A stretch of 64,000 bases of DNA from positions 151,478,501 through 151,542,500 of the forward strand of contig JASDFA010000016.1 of the NCBI GenBank assembly GCA_035772735.1, written 5' to 3'. Positions 1 to 8,810 of this stretch are shown here, piece by piece. The first letter of the stretch is position 1. Every line of letters starts with the position of its first letter. Below the pieces are notes generated by a model. The model did not search any database. It was not told where the DNA came from and was given only the letters and a program-made list of their open reading frames with translations. A program made the position numbers and the translations under genes. The stretch comes from Datura wrightii. Lineage: Eukaryota > Streptophyta > Magnoliopsida > Solanales > Solanaceae.

Positions 1-1160
1 TGTTGCTTCTGTATTGAGTCTGATAGTTCTGTTGCCCTCCTTGATTTCTCTGCACACCCTGATTCGAACTCTATCCTTGATGGCTGTTACTACCCCAAGA
101 GAAATTCGGATGATTTCTCCAATTTGAGTTGTAGTTGTTGCCATACTGTTGGTGATTATTTCTCTGTACATTACCCACAAAGTTCACTGAATCTGGATTT
201 GCACCACAACACTCAGCTGAGTGTTCATTACTACCGCATACTTCACACCAAAACTGCTGCACTACTTTAACTGGGGCTTGAGGTTGATTCAAGCTCATAT
301 TGCTGAAGTGGGTGTTAAGTTGATTTTGCAGCACAACTATCTGTGCAGCTATAGCTGTAAAACCATCCACTTCCAAGACTCCTGTCGCTTTCCTTGTTCC
401 TTCTCTAGAAGATTTCGTACTCCACTCTGGATTTCCCTACGAAATATGATTTAACAAAGTATACAGCTCCTCATAAGTCTTTTCTAATGCTTGCCCCGCA
501 GCTGCTGAGTCTAGCAAAATTTTTATGTGGGGTTTCGAACCCTCTATGAAAGTATGCACTAACACATCATTGGACTGGTGATGGTGAGGACAATCCCTAA
601 GCAATGATTTGAACCTTTCCCAAGCTTGATACATATTCTCCCCCTCTCTTTGTTTAAAACTTAGAATCTGACTTCTAAGTCTTGCTATTTTCCCGGATGG
701 AAAGAACCGTACCAAAAATTTTCTTGCAAGATCATCCCAAGTGGTGATAGAGTTAGGTGGCTCAGCTTTTAACCACCTCTTTGCTTCTCCCAATAATGAA
801 AATGGGAATAATGTAAGCCTTATGTAATCGGATGATACTCCAGCGGGGATGTAAGTGTCACTTATCTCCAAAAAGTTTTGGAGATGTTGTTGTGGATCTT
901 CGTGATGGAGACCTGTGAATTGCCCGCTGGTGTGCAGCAATTGCACCATGTTCTGTTTCAGCTCAAACCTCCCTCCTGGCTCAGGTTTTCGAATACCTGA
1001 TGTAACATTGTTAGCATGTGGGATTTCCACTTCGCGAACCGGCCTAGCTACTATTTCCTCGGGCACTAACACTGCCCTCACAAGTGGTGGATTCTGTTGT
1101 TGGTCCAGGATTGTCTGTCTGAGCAACTGCAGCTTCTTCTCTAGAGCTTCCCTTCTTTGA
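1..1160 (-). pseudogene. gag of Athila/Tat-like retrotransposon (partial, degraded)
   Basis: Read on the minus strand, one frame from about 1126 to base 1 encodes a Ty3/gypsy gag. The retrotransposon-gag core includes FPFSLLGEAKRWL, SITTWDDLARKFLVRFFP and QREGENMYQAWERF. A short CCHC-like knuckle (CEVCGSNEHSAECC, CX2CX4HX4C) follows near 205-250. Gag would form the particle shell that packages element RNA. The frame is interrupted by TAG stops at about 437-439 and 71-73 but not shifted between them, so it decayed by point mutation. I see no clear ATG; the start lies upstream, near 1160-1230, where the frame is unclear. The gene runs off the window, so its pol is unseen. Family placement rests on the tRNA-Asp primer site and gag resemblance. 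Confidence 0.85.
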
Positions 1161-1326
1161 CGATGGAACTATCTTTCCGGCTCTAAGTATGAATCCACCA
1201 GCTCCTTGTCTCTTTCCAGTGTTCAACAGAATTCAATATCTGCAAAAGACAGGCTAAGATCAAGTTGTCAGAACTTATATAGAAATTGTAAACTAACACT
1301 AAGAAAACAATTTTACCGATTGCCAG

Positions 1327-1344
1327 TCCCCGGCAACGGTGCCA
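1327..1344 (-). other. Primer binding site, tRNA-Asp type
   Basis: On the minus strand this reads TGGCACCGTTGCCGGGGA. It matches the complement of the plant tRNA-Asp 3' end (TGGCGCCGTTGCCGGGGA) except one C-to-T equivalent change. It lies six bases inside the LTR edge at 1351, as expected for the start of minus-strand DNA synthesis in Athila/Tat elements. Confidence 0.85.
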
Positions 1345-1350
1345 AAAACT

Positions 1351-2757
1351 TGTTCGGGCATTTGGCAACTGTACGCAAGTGCACATGGTCGAACAAGTAG
1401 TAAAATGGCTCAAGTAAACCAAGTATCGATCCCATAGGGACTGAACTAAGGTAATAATCAACTTAAGTGTTAATGAACTATAACTTCAAAAATCCAGACA
1501 ACAGTTTAAAGAAGATTTTTGAGAGTTTGTTTCCTAATTTATACTAATCTAAGATAGAATTATAAAGTGAGTCTGAACTATAGTAATGAGCAAGCCGAGG
1601 CTAAAACGAACATGCAGGGAAGTAATTTATCATACAAATCAGTTAATCTTTCCTTCGGTTTCTAGTCAAGAATTATTGCGTATGGATTGAAACTTTTGTA
1701 TTCTACCCAACTTAAGAATCATGAACCTTCAACCTACATTTCTATGATAAAAGAATTTCATGTTCTAGCCATACAAAATCGATTCCTTAATTAACTAATA
1801 CGACTTTCAGATATATTTCTATTCTGAATGTAAATCAATTCTCAATTTTCCCAAACTAAGAAGAGATCATATCCTACCAATTCACAACTTTTTCTTTCCT
1901 TTTCAAAATCAAAATTGGATTTTTTAGATATATATTAACATTGGCCAGACATTAATGTAGTAAGAACAAGAATTGATAGAACAACCATTGAAGAAAAGAT
2001 GAAAAACCAAAATGATCAACAATTACATTCCACTACACATGTTCTTAACCTCAACAAGAAGTGAATTTATCCACTCATTTGTGGATTAAACATCATCAAA
2101 TGAGTATAATTCATACAAACAATTGAAATAAAGGAGAAAGAGATAGAGAAGAACCCTAGAGTTTTCGTCCCCTCAACTGCCTGTAACCCACGTTCTTGCT
2201 CAACCAAGTCAGAATAATTAAAAATAAAACTAAGTGTGCTATTTATACTAGTGGGAATTTTTCCCGGAATAACAAGCAACGTGGCACAGAGTGTATCACG
2301 GAGCACTCCCTCCGTGCCACGGTGCAAACGCGGCCCTCACTGGAAATTGATGTTCCAGGTAAATATGCGCAACATTCCACAACATGTATCGCGTGGCATT
2401 GCCTCCGTGTCACGGAGGCAATGCGGACCTTCACTGGAATTGGCCAAAATAACTTATCCGAGGCAGAATGCCTCCGCGATGGCAGCATGACACGGCTCCA
2501 TCGCGGAGCCACTATATTTTGCTGTTTTTCCTTGACCTTTTCCACTGCTCGCTTCCAAGTCCATTCCCGATCTTTAACAACATGTATCTTAGCTTCCTAA
2601 CATTACATTTTTCCTGCAAAACAACACTAATAATGTTGGTTAGTATAAATTCACCTTTTAACTACAAATCACATGAGAATGCACACATAACGATAGATAA
2701 ACAAGACGAAATGAAGCATTTCAGCATCACTTGGGCATATAATTCTGCCCAAGATAA
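1351..2757 (-). repeat. LTR family A (5' LTR of the minus-strand element)
   Basis: This 1,407-bp LTR matches in reverse the LTRs at 24585-26009 and from 63097. The minus-strand end is CCCGAACA at 1351. The minus-strand start should be TGATCTTGGGC but is decayed to TTATCTTGGGC at 2757. In transcription order it holds a short U3, a palindromic repeat block, a TATA box and an AT-rich R/U5. The sequence right of 2757 is a different LTR, so this element inserted into an older chromovirus LTR. The other target-site copy is outside the window. Confidence 0.88.
2239..2510 (-). promoter_or_regulatory. LTR A core promoter: palindrome block plus TATA box
   Basis: The minus strand carries TATAAATAG at 2239-2247. 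Immediately upstream (2280-2510) is a GC-rich block of inverted repeats in an otherwise AT-rich LTR. It includes a 29-base palindrome at 2396-2424 (arms GCATTGCCTCCGTG) and a hairpin with 11-base arms at 2472-2482 and 2498-2508 (CTCCGCGATGG) around a 15-base loop. The same arrangement occurs in the other two family A LTRs. Promoter role is inferred from position. Confidence 0.7.
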
Positions 2758-3906
2758 ATACTTCCTCTTTCAGCTTCTGGTATGTTTTGAGCCAAGACTC
2801 CTTATATTCAGATTTCATACTATGCATGTTATTACATTTTCAGCTTCCTTGAAAAATGATGGTTTCATCTTCATTGAAAAATGATGGAGAGTATTTGCAT
2901 ATTTTTGGGAGCAGTGTCTAGCATTGAGTAGGCTAGGGGTTCAGGAAAGCCTCGAGTCTCAGAACTACATGGCAACGTAGGATTATTCATTTAATTTAGG
3001 ACCTCCCTTGTGAGCTTCCCCTGCCTCGAATGGGCCTTCAGCTTGATATCAATATCATGGTAGCGCCCTTAGCCCTAGTAAGGCTTTGGACGGCTCTGCC
3101 CACTTGAATGTAGTAGTTTGGATCACGTAAGCTCTATCATGATATTGTCAGTTATATTATAAGTCTCCCATTGTTCCTCATGATTTTAGTTATGCATGTT
3201 CATCTGTTATGATATTATGTTTTCAGTAGGTTTGACCTAATGATCAGCTTATTAGTTTTACTTATGAATACCAATTTTAGCTTTGGGTGATTCGATTCAG
3301 TTATGAAATTCAACACATGTCTAATCATGTTTTTAGATATTAGCATGCAGTCCTTTCTTTCAGAATCTTATAATGATACGATTTATGTTACGCATGTTTT
3401 TAGCTTATACCTATTTATCCTGTTTTACTTACCATGCATATTCAACATATTTCAAGTACTGACTGCATACTCTATGCTGTATCATTTTATGATACAGGCT
3501 CAGACGTTTAGACTCAGTTATGCCTCTAGCTAGTTTCCAGAGTTTAGCCCAGATAGTGTTGTTGGTGAGTCCTCATCCTTTGAGGACCTTCAGTTAGTTG
3601 AGTTGTTATCATTTTCAGTTTCATACTTCTAGTGAGCTAGTTGGGGGTATTGTCCCTTTAGTTCATCATTATGTTAGAGGCTTTTCAGACATGAAGTTGT
3701 ATATTCAGCTTCAGATTTAGTATTTTGATACTTTTGAATGGTTAGATGTTTTATTATTCAGACTTTCGCTATTTTAGAATTTAGTTTTCCACTTTGTGTA
3801 TGTTGAGATTTATCTTTCTGTTCATGCCATGGGTCGACTTGGAGCCATTTATGGTTCTAGGTTCCGTGTTTAGATCCGGGCCTTTATTCGGGTCGTGACA
3901 ACTTGG
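2758..3906 (+). repeat. Chromovirus (Tekay-like) LTR fragment, 3' part
   Basis: Resembles the R/U5 part of the F2 LTR (about 43980-44990), for example the stretch with CATGGTAGCGCCCTTAGCCC and the end TTCGGGTCGTGACA at 3900. ACTTGG follows, the beginning of an initiator-Met primer site cut off at 3906. The upstream half lies beyond the family A element that inserted at 2757. No coding sequence; small open frames here are LTR noise. Confidence 0.75.
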
Positions 3907-4731
3907 AGATCAAATACATGAATTGCTCGATATTTCTTTCATTGTTGTTGACTTGATCATACTTTATCAATTGAAGTTTTCTTCAATTATCACTGTAAGT
4001 TGTAAATTATGTTTTCCTTCATGAAATTTAATTCTTTTATTGCAATCATGAATTGCTAAAACCTCCACAACTAGGGTTGTGGGAACCATGGTGAATTAAC
4101 TAACTAGGGTTAACATAAGGTGATTCTAAACAAATACGAATGCTTGTATTGTTCATCTCTTCATCATAAACATATCTTAATGATGCGCAACATTAGGACT
4201 TACTTGAATTCGCTATTTGCTTGAACCTAGAGAAGTGGAGATTAGAAAAAGAGGAGAATAACAAAGTCTTGAACTTTAAATTTCATTGAATAACTTGAGA
4301 TGTAGTAGTAGGATAGTTAATTTGGAATAATTGATAATGGTTAAAGTGAAAACACTCAAGAGACCAAATCCGGTGATTGAGTATAGTCATTAAATAGGGA
4401 TGAATCAATCGTTTGGATGAATCTATGTTATTTGTTCTGTAGGCTAAGTATTGGGATAGATCACTAGTTTAATAATCCCAAGTTGTTATAAATCCATGGG
4501 GAATACTTTCCTAGTTAATTGCATAAACTTGATCACAATAGCAATTTATCACTTTCTTACTTGATTCTTTCATTAAACCCCCAATTAGGAAATAATTGTA
4601 CTAAGCGCATAAATACTAGCGTTACTCTACATTGCAATCATATTTCCTATGGGATCGATCCCAACATAGTTGGGTTTTGTATTGACAACATCCACATAAT
4701 ACTTTTACAGGGGTGTGATTTGAGAATTATA
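3907..4731 (+). repeat. 5' LTR of the gag-only element, U3 missing
   Basis: Bases about 4400-4731 align with the end of the 3' LTR (about 8145-8477), for example TAATTGCATAAACTTGATCA in both. The LTR start and its palindrome block are absent because the copy begins abruptly at the junction with the chromovirus LTR at 3906. The end is placed by analogy, five bases before the primer site. Confidence 0.75.
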
Positions 4732-4736
4732 AAAAA

Positions 4737-4754
4737 TGGTGTCGTTGTTGGGGA
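4737..4754 (+). other. Primer binding site, decayed tRNA-Asp type
   Basis: TGGTGTCGTTGTTGGGGA differs from the canonical TGGCGCCGTTGCCGGGGA at four positions, all C to T. This fits deamination of methylated cytosines in a silenced element. Confidence 0.75.
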
Positions 4755-4857
4755 ATACGACTTAGGACTAGATTAATTGCTTTTGTTTAACTTTTAGTCT
4801 TTATTTTCTATTTACGTTTTCTTTTGTTTTTGACACCCACAAGTTATCACTTGGTGA

Positions 4858-6660
4858 ATGGAAAGTACTAGGCCAAGTAGAAAACCTCTATTTCCACTTG
4901 ATCTTGAGCTAGAACGAACTTTGAGAAAAATGGACCGCAATGAAACCCCTGAGCAGCTGCAAGCCAGATTAGCTACCGAAGCTCAATAGGCGAGTTAGCT
5001 CGTCAAGCTACCCTGCAAGAGGAAGAGGATGCTTATGAGGAGGTAGTTAATGCTGGATGTTAGGAAAAGGGTAACAGAGGCCATGGGAAACACCAATTCC
5101 ATAGATATTCTCCTCAGTATGATGATGATGAGGATCTGAATATTGATGAAGCCGAATTGATAGGAGCAATTATACCTCCACCTTTGCCTGCAGGGGCAAA
5201 GGTTGACATAACTAGCACCATAATCCAGTTGCTCAACACGAAAGGGGTGTTTAGTGCAGCTGATGATGCAAATCTATACTTGATGAACTTTTTAGGGATC
5301 TGCAAGGCATACAGGTTGCCAGGCGTGACCCAATATGCTATCAGGTTAAGGCTCTTTCTATTTTCTTTTTCTGGGGAGGCCACTCTATGGTTGTCAAAGT
5401 TACCAAATGACTCCATCACCAACTGGAGAGAGCTTAAATAGGACTTTCTAGAAAGGTTCTTCCAACCTTTCAGGATGTTGTATCTCAAAGATAACATCTA
5501 CAATTTCCTACAACTTAAGATAGAGGCATTGCATAAGACATGGCTGAGATTCAAGAAGAATTAACTAAGTGCCTGAATCATAACATGCAGATGAGAGTTT
5601 GTTGGAGATTTTTTATAGGTCTTTGAACAACAACATTAAGGCTATGGCAGATACACTGGCAGGAGGAGCATTAATGAGTCACTCGTGGGAGGAAGCAACA
5701 GCCACACTAGACCGAGTGACTAAAACAAACAAAGCCTGGCACACAAGAGAGGCGAAAGCAGCTGCAGGTACATACGCCATAGGAATGACTGCGGAGCAAC
5801 GCATAAAAGAGAAGGAGCATGATTAGGAGTTGGCTCATACGAGAACATCTTTAGACCTGCTCACAAAGCATATTATGGGTGCTACGGCTCAATAGGTAAA
5901 TGCAGTGGGAGCTCGGGGTCAGGAAATAGGGTTTGAGAAGTCTAATTCCAAGAAGGAGGCAAACTTCTTAGATAACCAAGTGGCGGGTTTCTAGGCCAAT
6001 GCCTAAGGGTTTGGTTAGGACACTTGGCACCAAGATTCCGTAAATCAAGGTCAGGACCAGTATAGAGACTACTATAATAGGAATGGGTACAGGGATAGGA
6101 GTGGAGGTCGTGAGCGAGAAGGTGACGGGAGAAAGAGTGATGGCTATAGCAACGACCGCACAAGCTTATATTTTCCCCCAAGGGCTCGATAAAGTGATGC
6201 TAGACCCTCAAAGTAGGAGAGCATAATGGCGGAGCTACTGGAGAAGGCAAAATACACAGATGATCAGCTAAAGGACATTCAAAGAGACATATCTGGCATG
6301 AGATAGAAAGTATAATCGCATGCCAAAACAATCAAGTGGATTGAGAAGTAGCTAGGACAGATGTCTACATCCCTGAACGAAAGGTAGAAGGGTACACTTT
6401 CTAGAAACACAGTCCAAAATCAAAAAAATGACAGTCACTATACAACTATGATGACTAGGAGTGGAAAGAACACTATTGACACTCCCTTACCAGTTGCAGT
6501 TGAGATGGAAAGACAGAAGGAGATAGAGTTGGATGATAAGGATGAGATTGCTGAATAGGTTATGTCAAGTGAGGCTGAGTTGACCAAAGCTCCAAGTGAT
6601 GCAAAGGAGTTTAGAGCGGATAAAGGGAAGGAAAATGCTCAGGCCTATCCCTTGGCCACC
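4858..6660 (+). pseudogene. gag of gag-only element
   Basis: An ATG at 4858 opens a frame starting MESTRPSRKPLF, broken by stops after about 43 codons and repeatedly after. The gag core is clear at 5157-5560: IQLLNTKGVFSAADDANLYL, LFSFSGEATLWLSKLP, then FLERFF, all resembling gag at 20991-22818. Later pieces (5599-5826) match the FYRSLN...LMSH region, and 6440-6480 matches a TRSGK-type motif. Frameshifts and many TAG codons make it non-functional. No CCHC knuckle is visible. Confidence 0.8.
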
Positions 6661-7154
6661 TCTACCATTCCCTCAGAGGATTAAATAGAAGGTGGATGAT
6701 GGGAAGTTCTAGAAGTTCTTCTCAATGTTGAAATAGTTAACGGTGAATATTCCATTGGTCGAGTTATTGGAATAGATGCTTGGGTATGCTAAGTTCATGA
6801 AGGACCTGGTTACTAGGAAGAGGTCCATGAGCTATGAGCTAGTTGGTAACTTGCATCATTTCAGTGCCATAGCCTCACGGGTCCTTGCTCAGAAGAAGGA
6901 AGATCTAGGTGCCTTTACCATCCTTTGCACTATTGGAGATTTTGAGTTTGCAAGAGCACTGCGTGACTTAGGTGCTAGAATCAACTTGATGCCTTTGGAT
7001 GTGTTCATACAATTGGGCTTGGGAGACTCCACACTGACTATGATGTGATTATTGAAGGTAGACCGCATAGGGAAGAACCCAGTGGGGATCCTGCAGGATG
7101 TGCTCGTAAAGGTGGACAGGTTTATCTTCCCAGCAGACATCGTGATCATGTAGT
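6661..7154 (+). pseudogene. Retroviral-type aspartic protease remnant
   Basis: The frame at 6776-7048 contains YAKFMKDLVT, VLAQKKEDLGAFTI and the protease active-site region ALRDLGARINLMPL, where families of this kind have DLGASINLMP. The KVDRFIFPADIVI continuation lies near 7100-7150 in a shifted frame, parallel to the protease at 20387. The protein would cleave the gag precursor. It ends at a TAG near 7150 and no reverse transcriptase follows. Confidence 0.75.
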
Positions 7155-7701
7155 GTCAAGGATATCTAGTCACTATTTCCATATCTACCATACCCACCCT
7201 GAAGCCTACATTACAATCCAATAAAAGTCCTATAGTGATCCTAGCTTAACCATCCGAAAAGCTAGAGCAGAGAAAATATGGGCAAGCCTATGGTATCACC
7301 TGTGCAGTGTTTGGAACTTCTTTGTGAGAGTGAGAGCTTTGCTTGGTAGTCCCAATTTTATATATACATATATATTGAGTGTGTTTGGGACTTCATTTTT
7401 TGTGAGGGTACACGGTTTGCATTGCATTTTGCTAACATTCTGTGTAAACAACATTAGTGAAATCTTGATTGTCTACTAATAGTTGAATTCCATCTCTAGA
7501 TCCCTTTGTTTCATGATTTATAGTTGTATGTATACGTGGCTAGCTTGGTTTTGAATGGAAAAGGGGTCAATATTTGATAAGTTCTCATATGTGAAATATT
7601 GATATTTATTGGCTGTAGGTCTTCTGTTTTACTTTCTAGTTAAGCATGGCTGTAGTATTTTATTTGCCTGAACACATGCAAAAGTCTTACGTTGAGGGTG
7701 T
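7155..7701 (+). other. Noncoding tail and polypurine tract
   Basis: AT-rich sequence with no credible frame. It ends in GTTGAGGGTGT, the polypurine tract next to the LTR start TGATGCGC. A similar TTTGTGAGAGTGAG-type tail is found on the minus strand at about 15400-15500 of the related element, so the whole region downstream of pol was kept in the lineage. Confidence 0.65.
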
Positions 7702-8477
7702 TGATGCGCTATGGGTTTACAGAACTTTCGATGCTTAAAACTTAGGAAAAATTCTTGGTCTTAGGTATATTTATACAGATATGAGGTTCTTTTACTTTGT
7801 TTTTAGAGAAATTATGTTTTGGAGTTGAATTCTGGAAAAGAAGAGAAAATAGTGCAGAAAATGGGCCAAGTGCAGTCCTCAATACGAGCCGTACCTCATA
7901 GTCGTGATGAAATTCAGAGGATATGCACAAGTGTTGGGGCCAAGTACGACTCTTGGTATGAGCCGTACCAAGGAGTCGTGGAAAGAGTCAGAAGCTTGCA
8001 CTTGCCTGAGTTCCAGGTATGAATGAAATTCATAAGTCGTGACAACAGCATACGACCCGTACCAAGGAGACGTGGTGAATTCTAGAGAGTATGAAAAGTT
8101 GGCAGATCCCAAAGTATGAATAGAGACCACGATTCATAACATCATAGAGACAAATCAATCGTTTGGGTGAATCTATGTTACCAGTTCTGCAGGCTAAGTA
8201 TTGGGATAGATCACTAGTTTAATAACCTAAAGTTCTTATGTATCCATGGGGAACACTTCCCTAGTTAATTGCATAAACTTGATCACAACAACAATTTATC
8301 ACTTTTTTACTTGATTCTTTCTTTAAACCCCCAATTAGGAAATAACTTACTAAGCATAAATAATAGCGTTATTCTACATTCTGACTGCATTCCTTGTGGG
8401 ATTGTTCCCAACCTAGTTGGGTTCGTTATTAATAATGTCTGCATCATACTTTATTAGGCGTATGATTTGACGTTATA
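7702..8477 (+). repeat. 3' LTR of gag-only element with palindrome block
   Basis: Starts TGATGCGCTATGGG, parallel to the minus-strand start TGATATGCCATG of the 13511-24549 LTRs. Bases 7885-8085 hold repeated motifs such as TACGAGCCGTACC, TATGAGCCGTACCAAGG and TACGACCCGTACCAAGG with GGAGTCGTGG. About 8140-8150 a deletion joins this block to the R/U5 part that matches the 5' LTR. The TATA region was lost in that deletion. Confidence 0.75.
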
Positions 8478-8671
8478 AAGTTAGAGGCACGTTTTAGAGA
8501 TTCATACTCTACGCACGATAGGAATCATGAAGAGAAGGAAATTTTTCTAAAATCACCTCGTAGCCTCCTTCTCATAAGTGTGGTGCACTTAACACCCATG
8601 AAAAGAAATCTACTTGACACGGTTTTCAAGAATCCTAGGACACTCTAAACCTGATTCTTTGATACCAAGTT
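8478..8671 (-). other. Leader and primer site of chromovirus F4
   Basis: On the minus strand TTGGTATCAAAG (8658-8669) is an initiator-Met primer site with one change. The following leader, up to the gag-only element at 8477, is related to the leaders at 33730-33875 and 61480-61613 (shared phrases around GTGGTGCAC and ACACCCATG). Gag and pol of F4 are not in the window. Confidence 0.65.
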
Positions 8672-8810
8672 TGTCATGACCCGAGTCTTTACCCTAGATG
8701 CGACACGGTACTTAGAGTCACAAGTGACCCCAAGATATTCCATGGCATAACATATTACTTACATACTAAAATTTAAATAGAAAACTGAGCGGAAGCTATT
8801 GAAGTGTAAT
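8672..8810 (-). repeat. F4 chromovirus LTR, first piece
   Basis: Plus-strand sequence starts TGTCATGACCCGAG next to the primer site. F1 interrupts the LTR at 8810 and it resumes at 48222. The TGTAA duplication flanking F1 proves the two pieces were contiguous. Confidence 0.75.
8806..8810. other. Target site duplication of F1 (left copy)
   Basis: TGTAA, repeated at 48217-48221 directly after the 3' LTR. Both lie within the F4 LTR, which dates F4 as older than F1. The LTR itself also begins TGTAA, so the exact edge is slightly ambiguous. Confidence 0.8.

Larger units (their letters stand above)
3907..8477 (+). mobile_element. Gag-protease element lacking RT, RNase H and integrase (TR-GAG-like)
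   Basis: Order: truncated 5' LTR (3907-4731), tRNA-Asp primer site, gag, protease, about 550 bp of noncoding tail, polypurine tract GTTGAGGGTGT (7691-7701), 3' LTR (7702-8477). Gag passes into protease and then directly into the noncoding tail, with no RT, RNase H or integrase. Its gag, protease, tail and LTR start resemble the minus-strand element at 13511-24549, so both belong to one lineage. It would need another element's enzymes to move. A simple later deletion of pol is the alternative. Confidence 0.8.
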
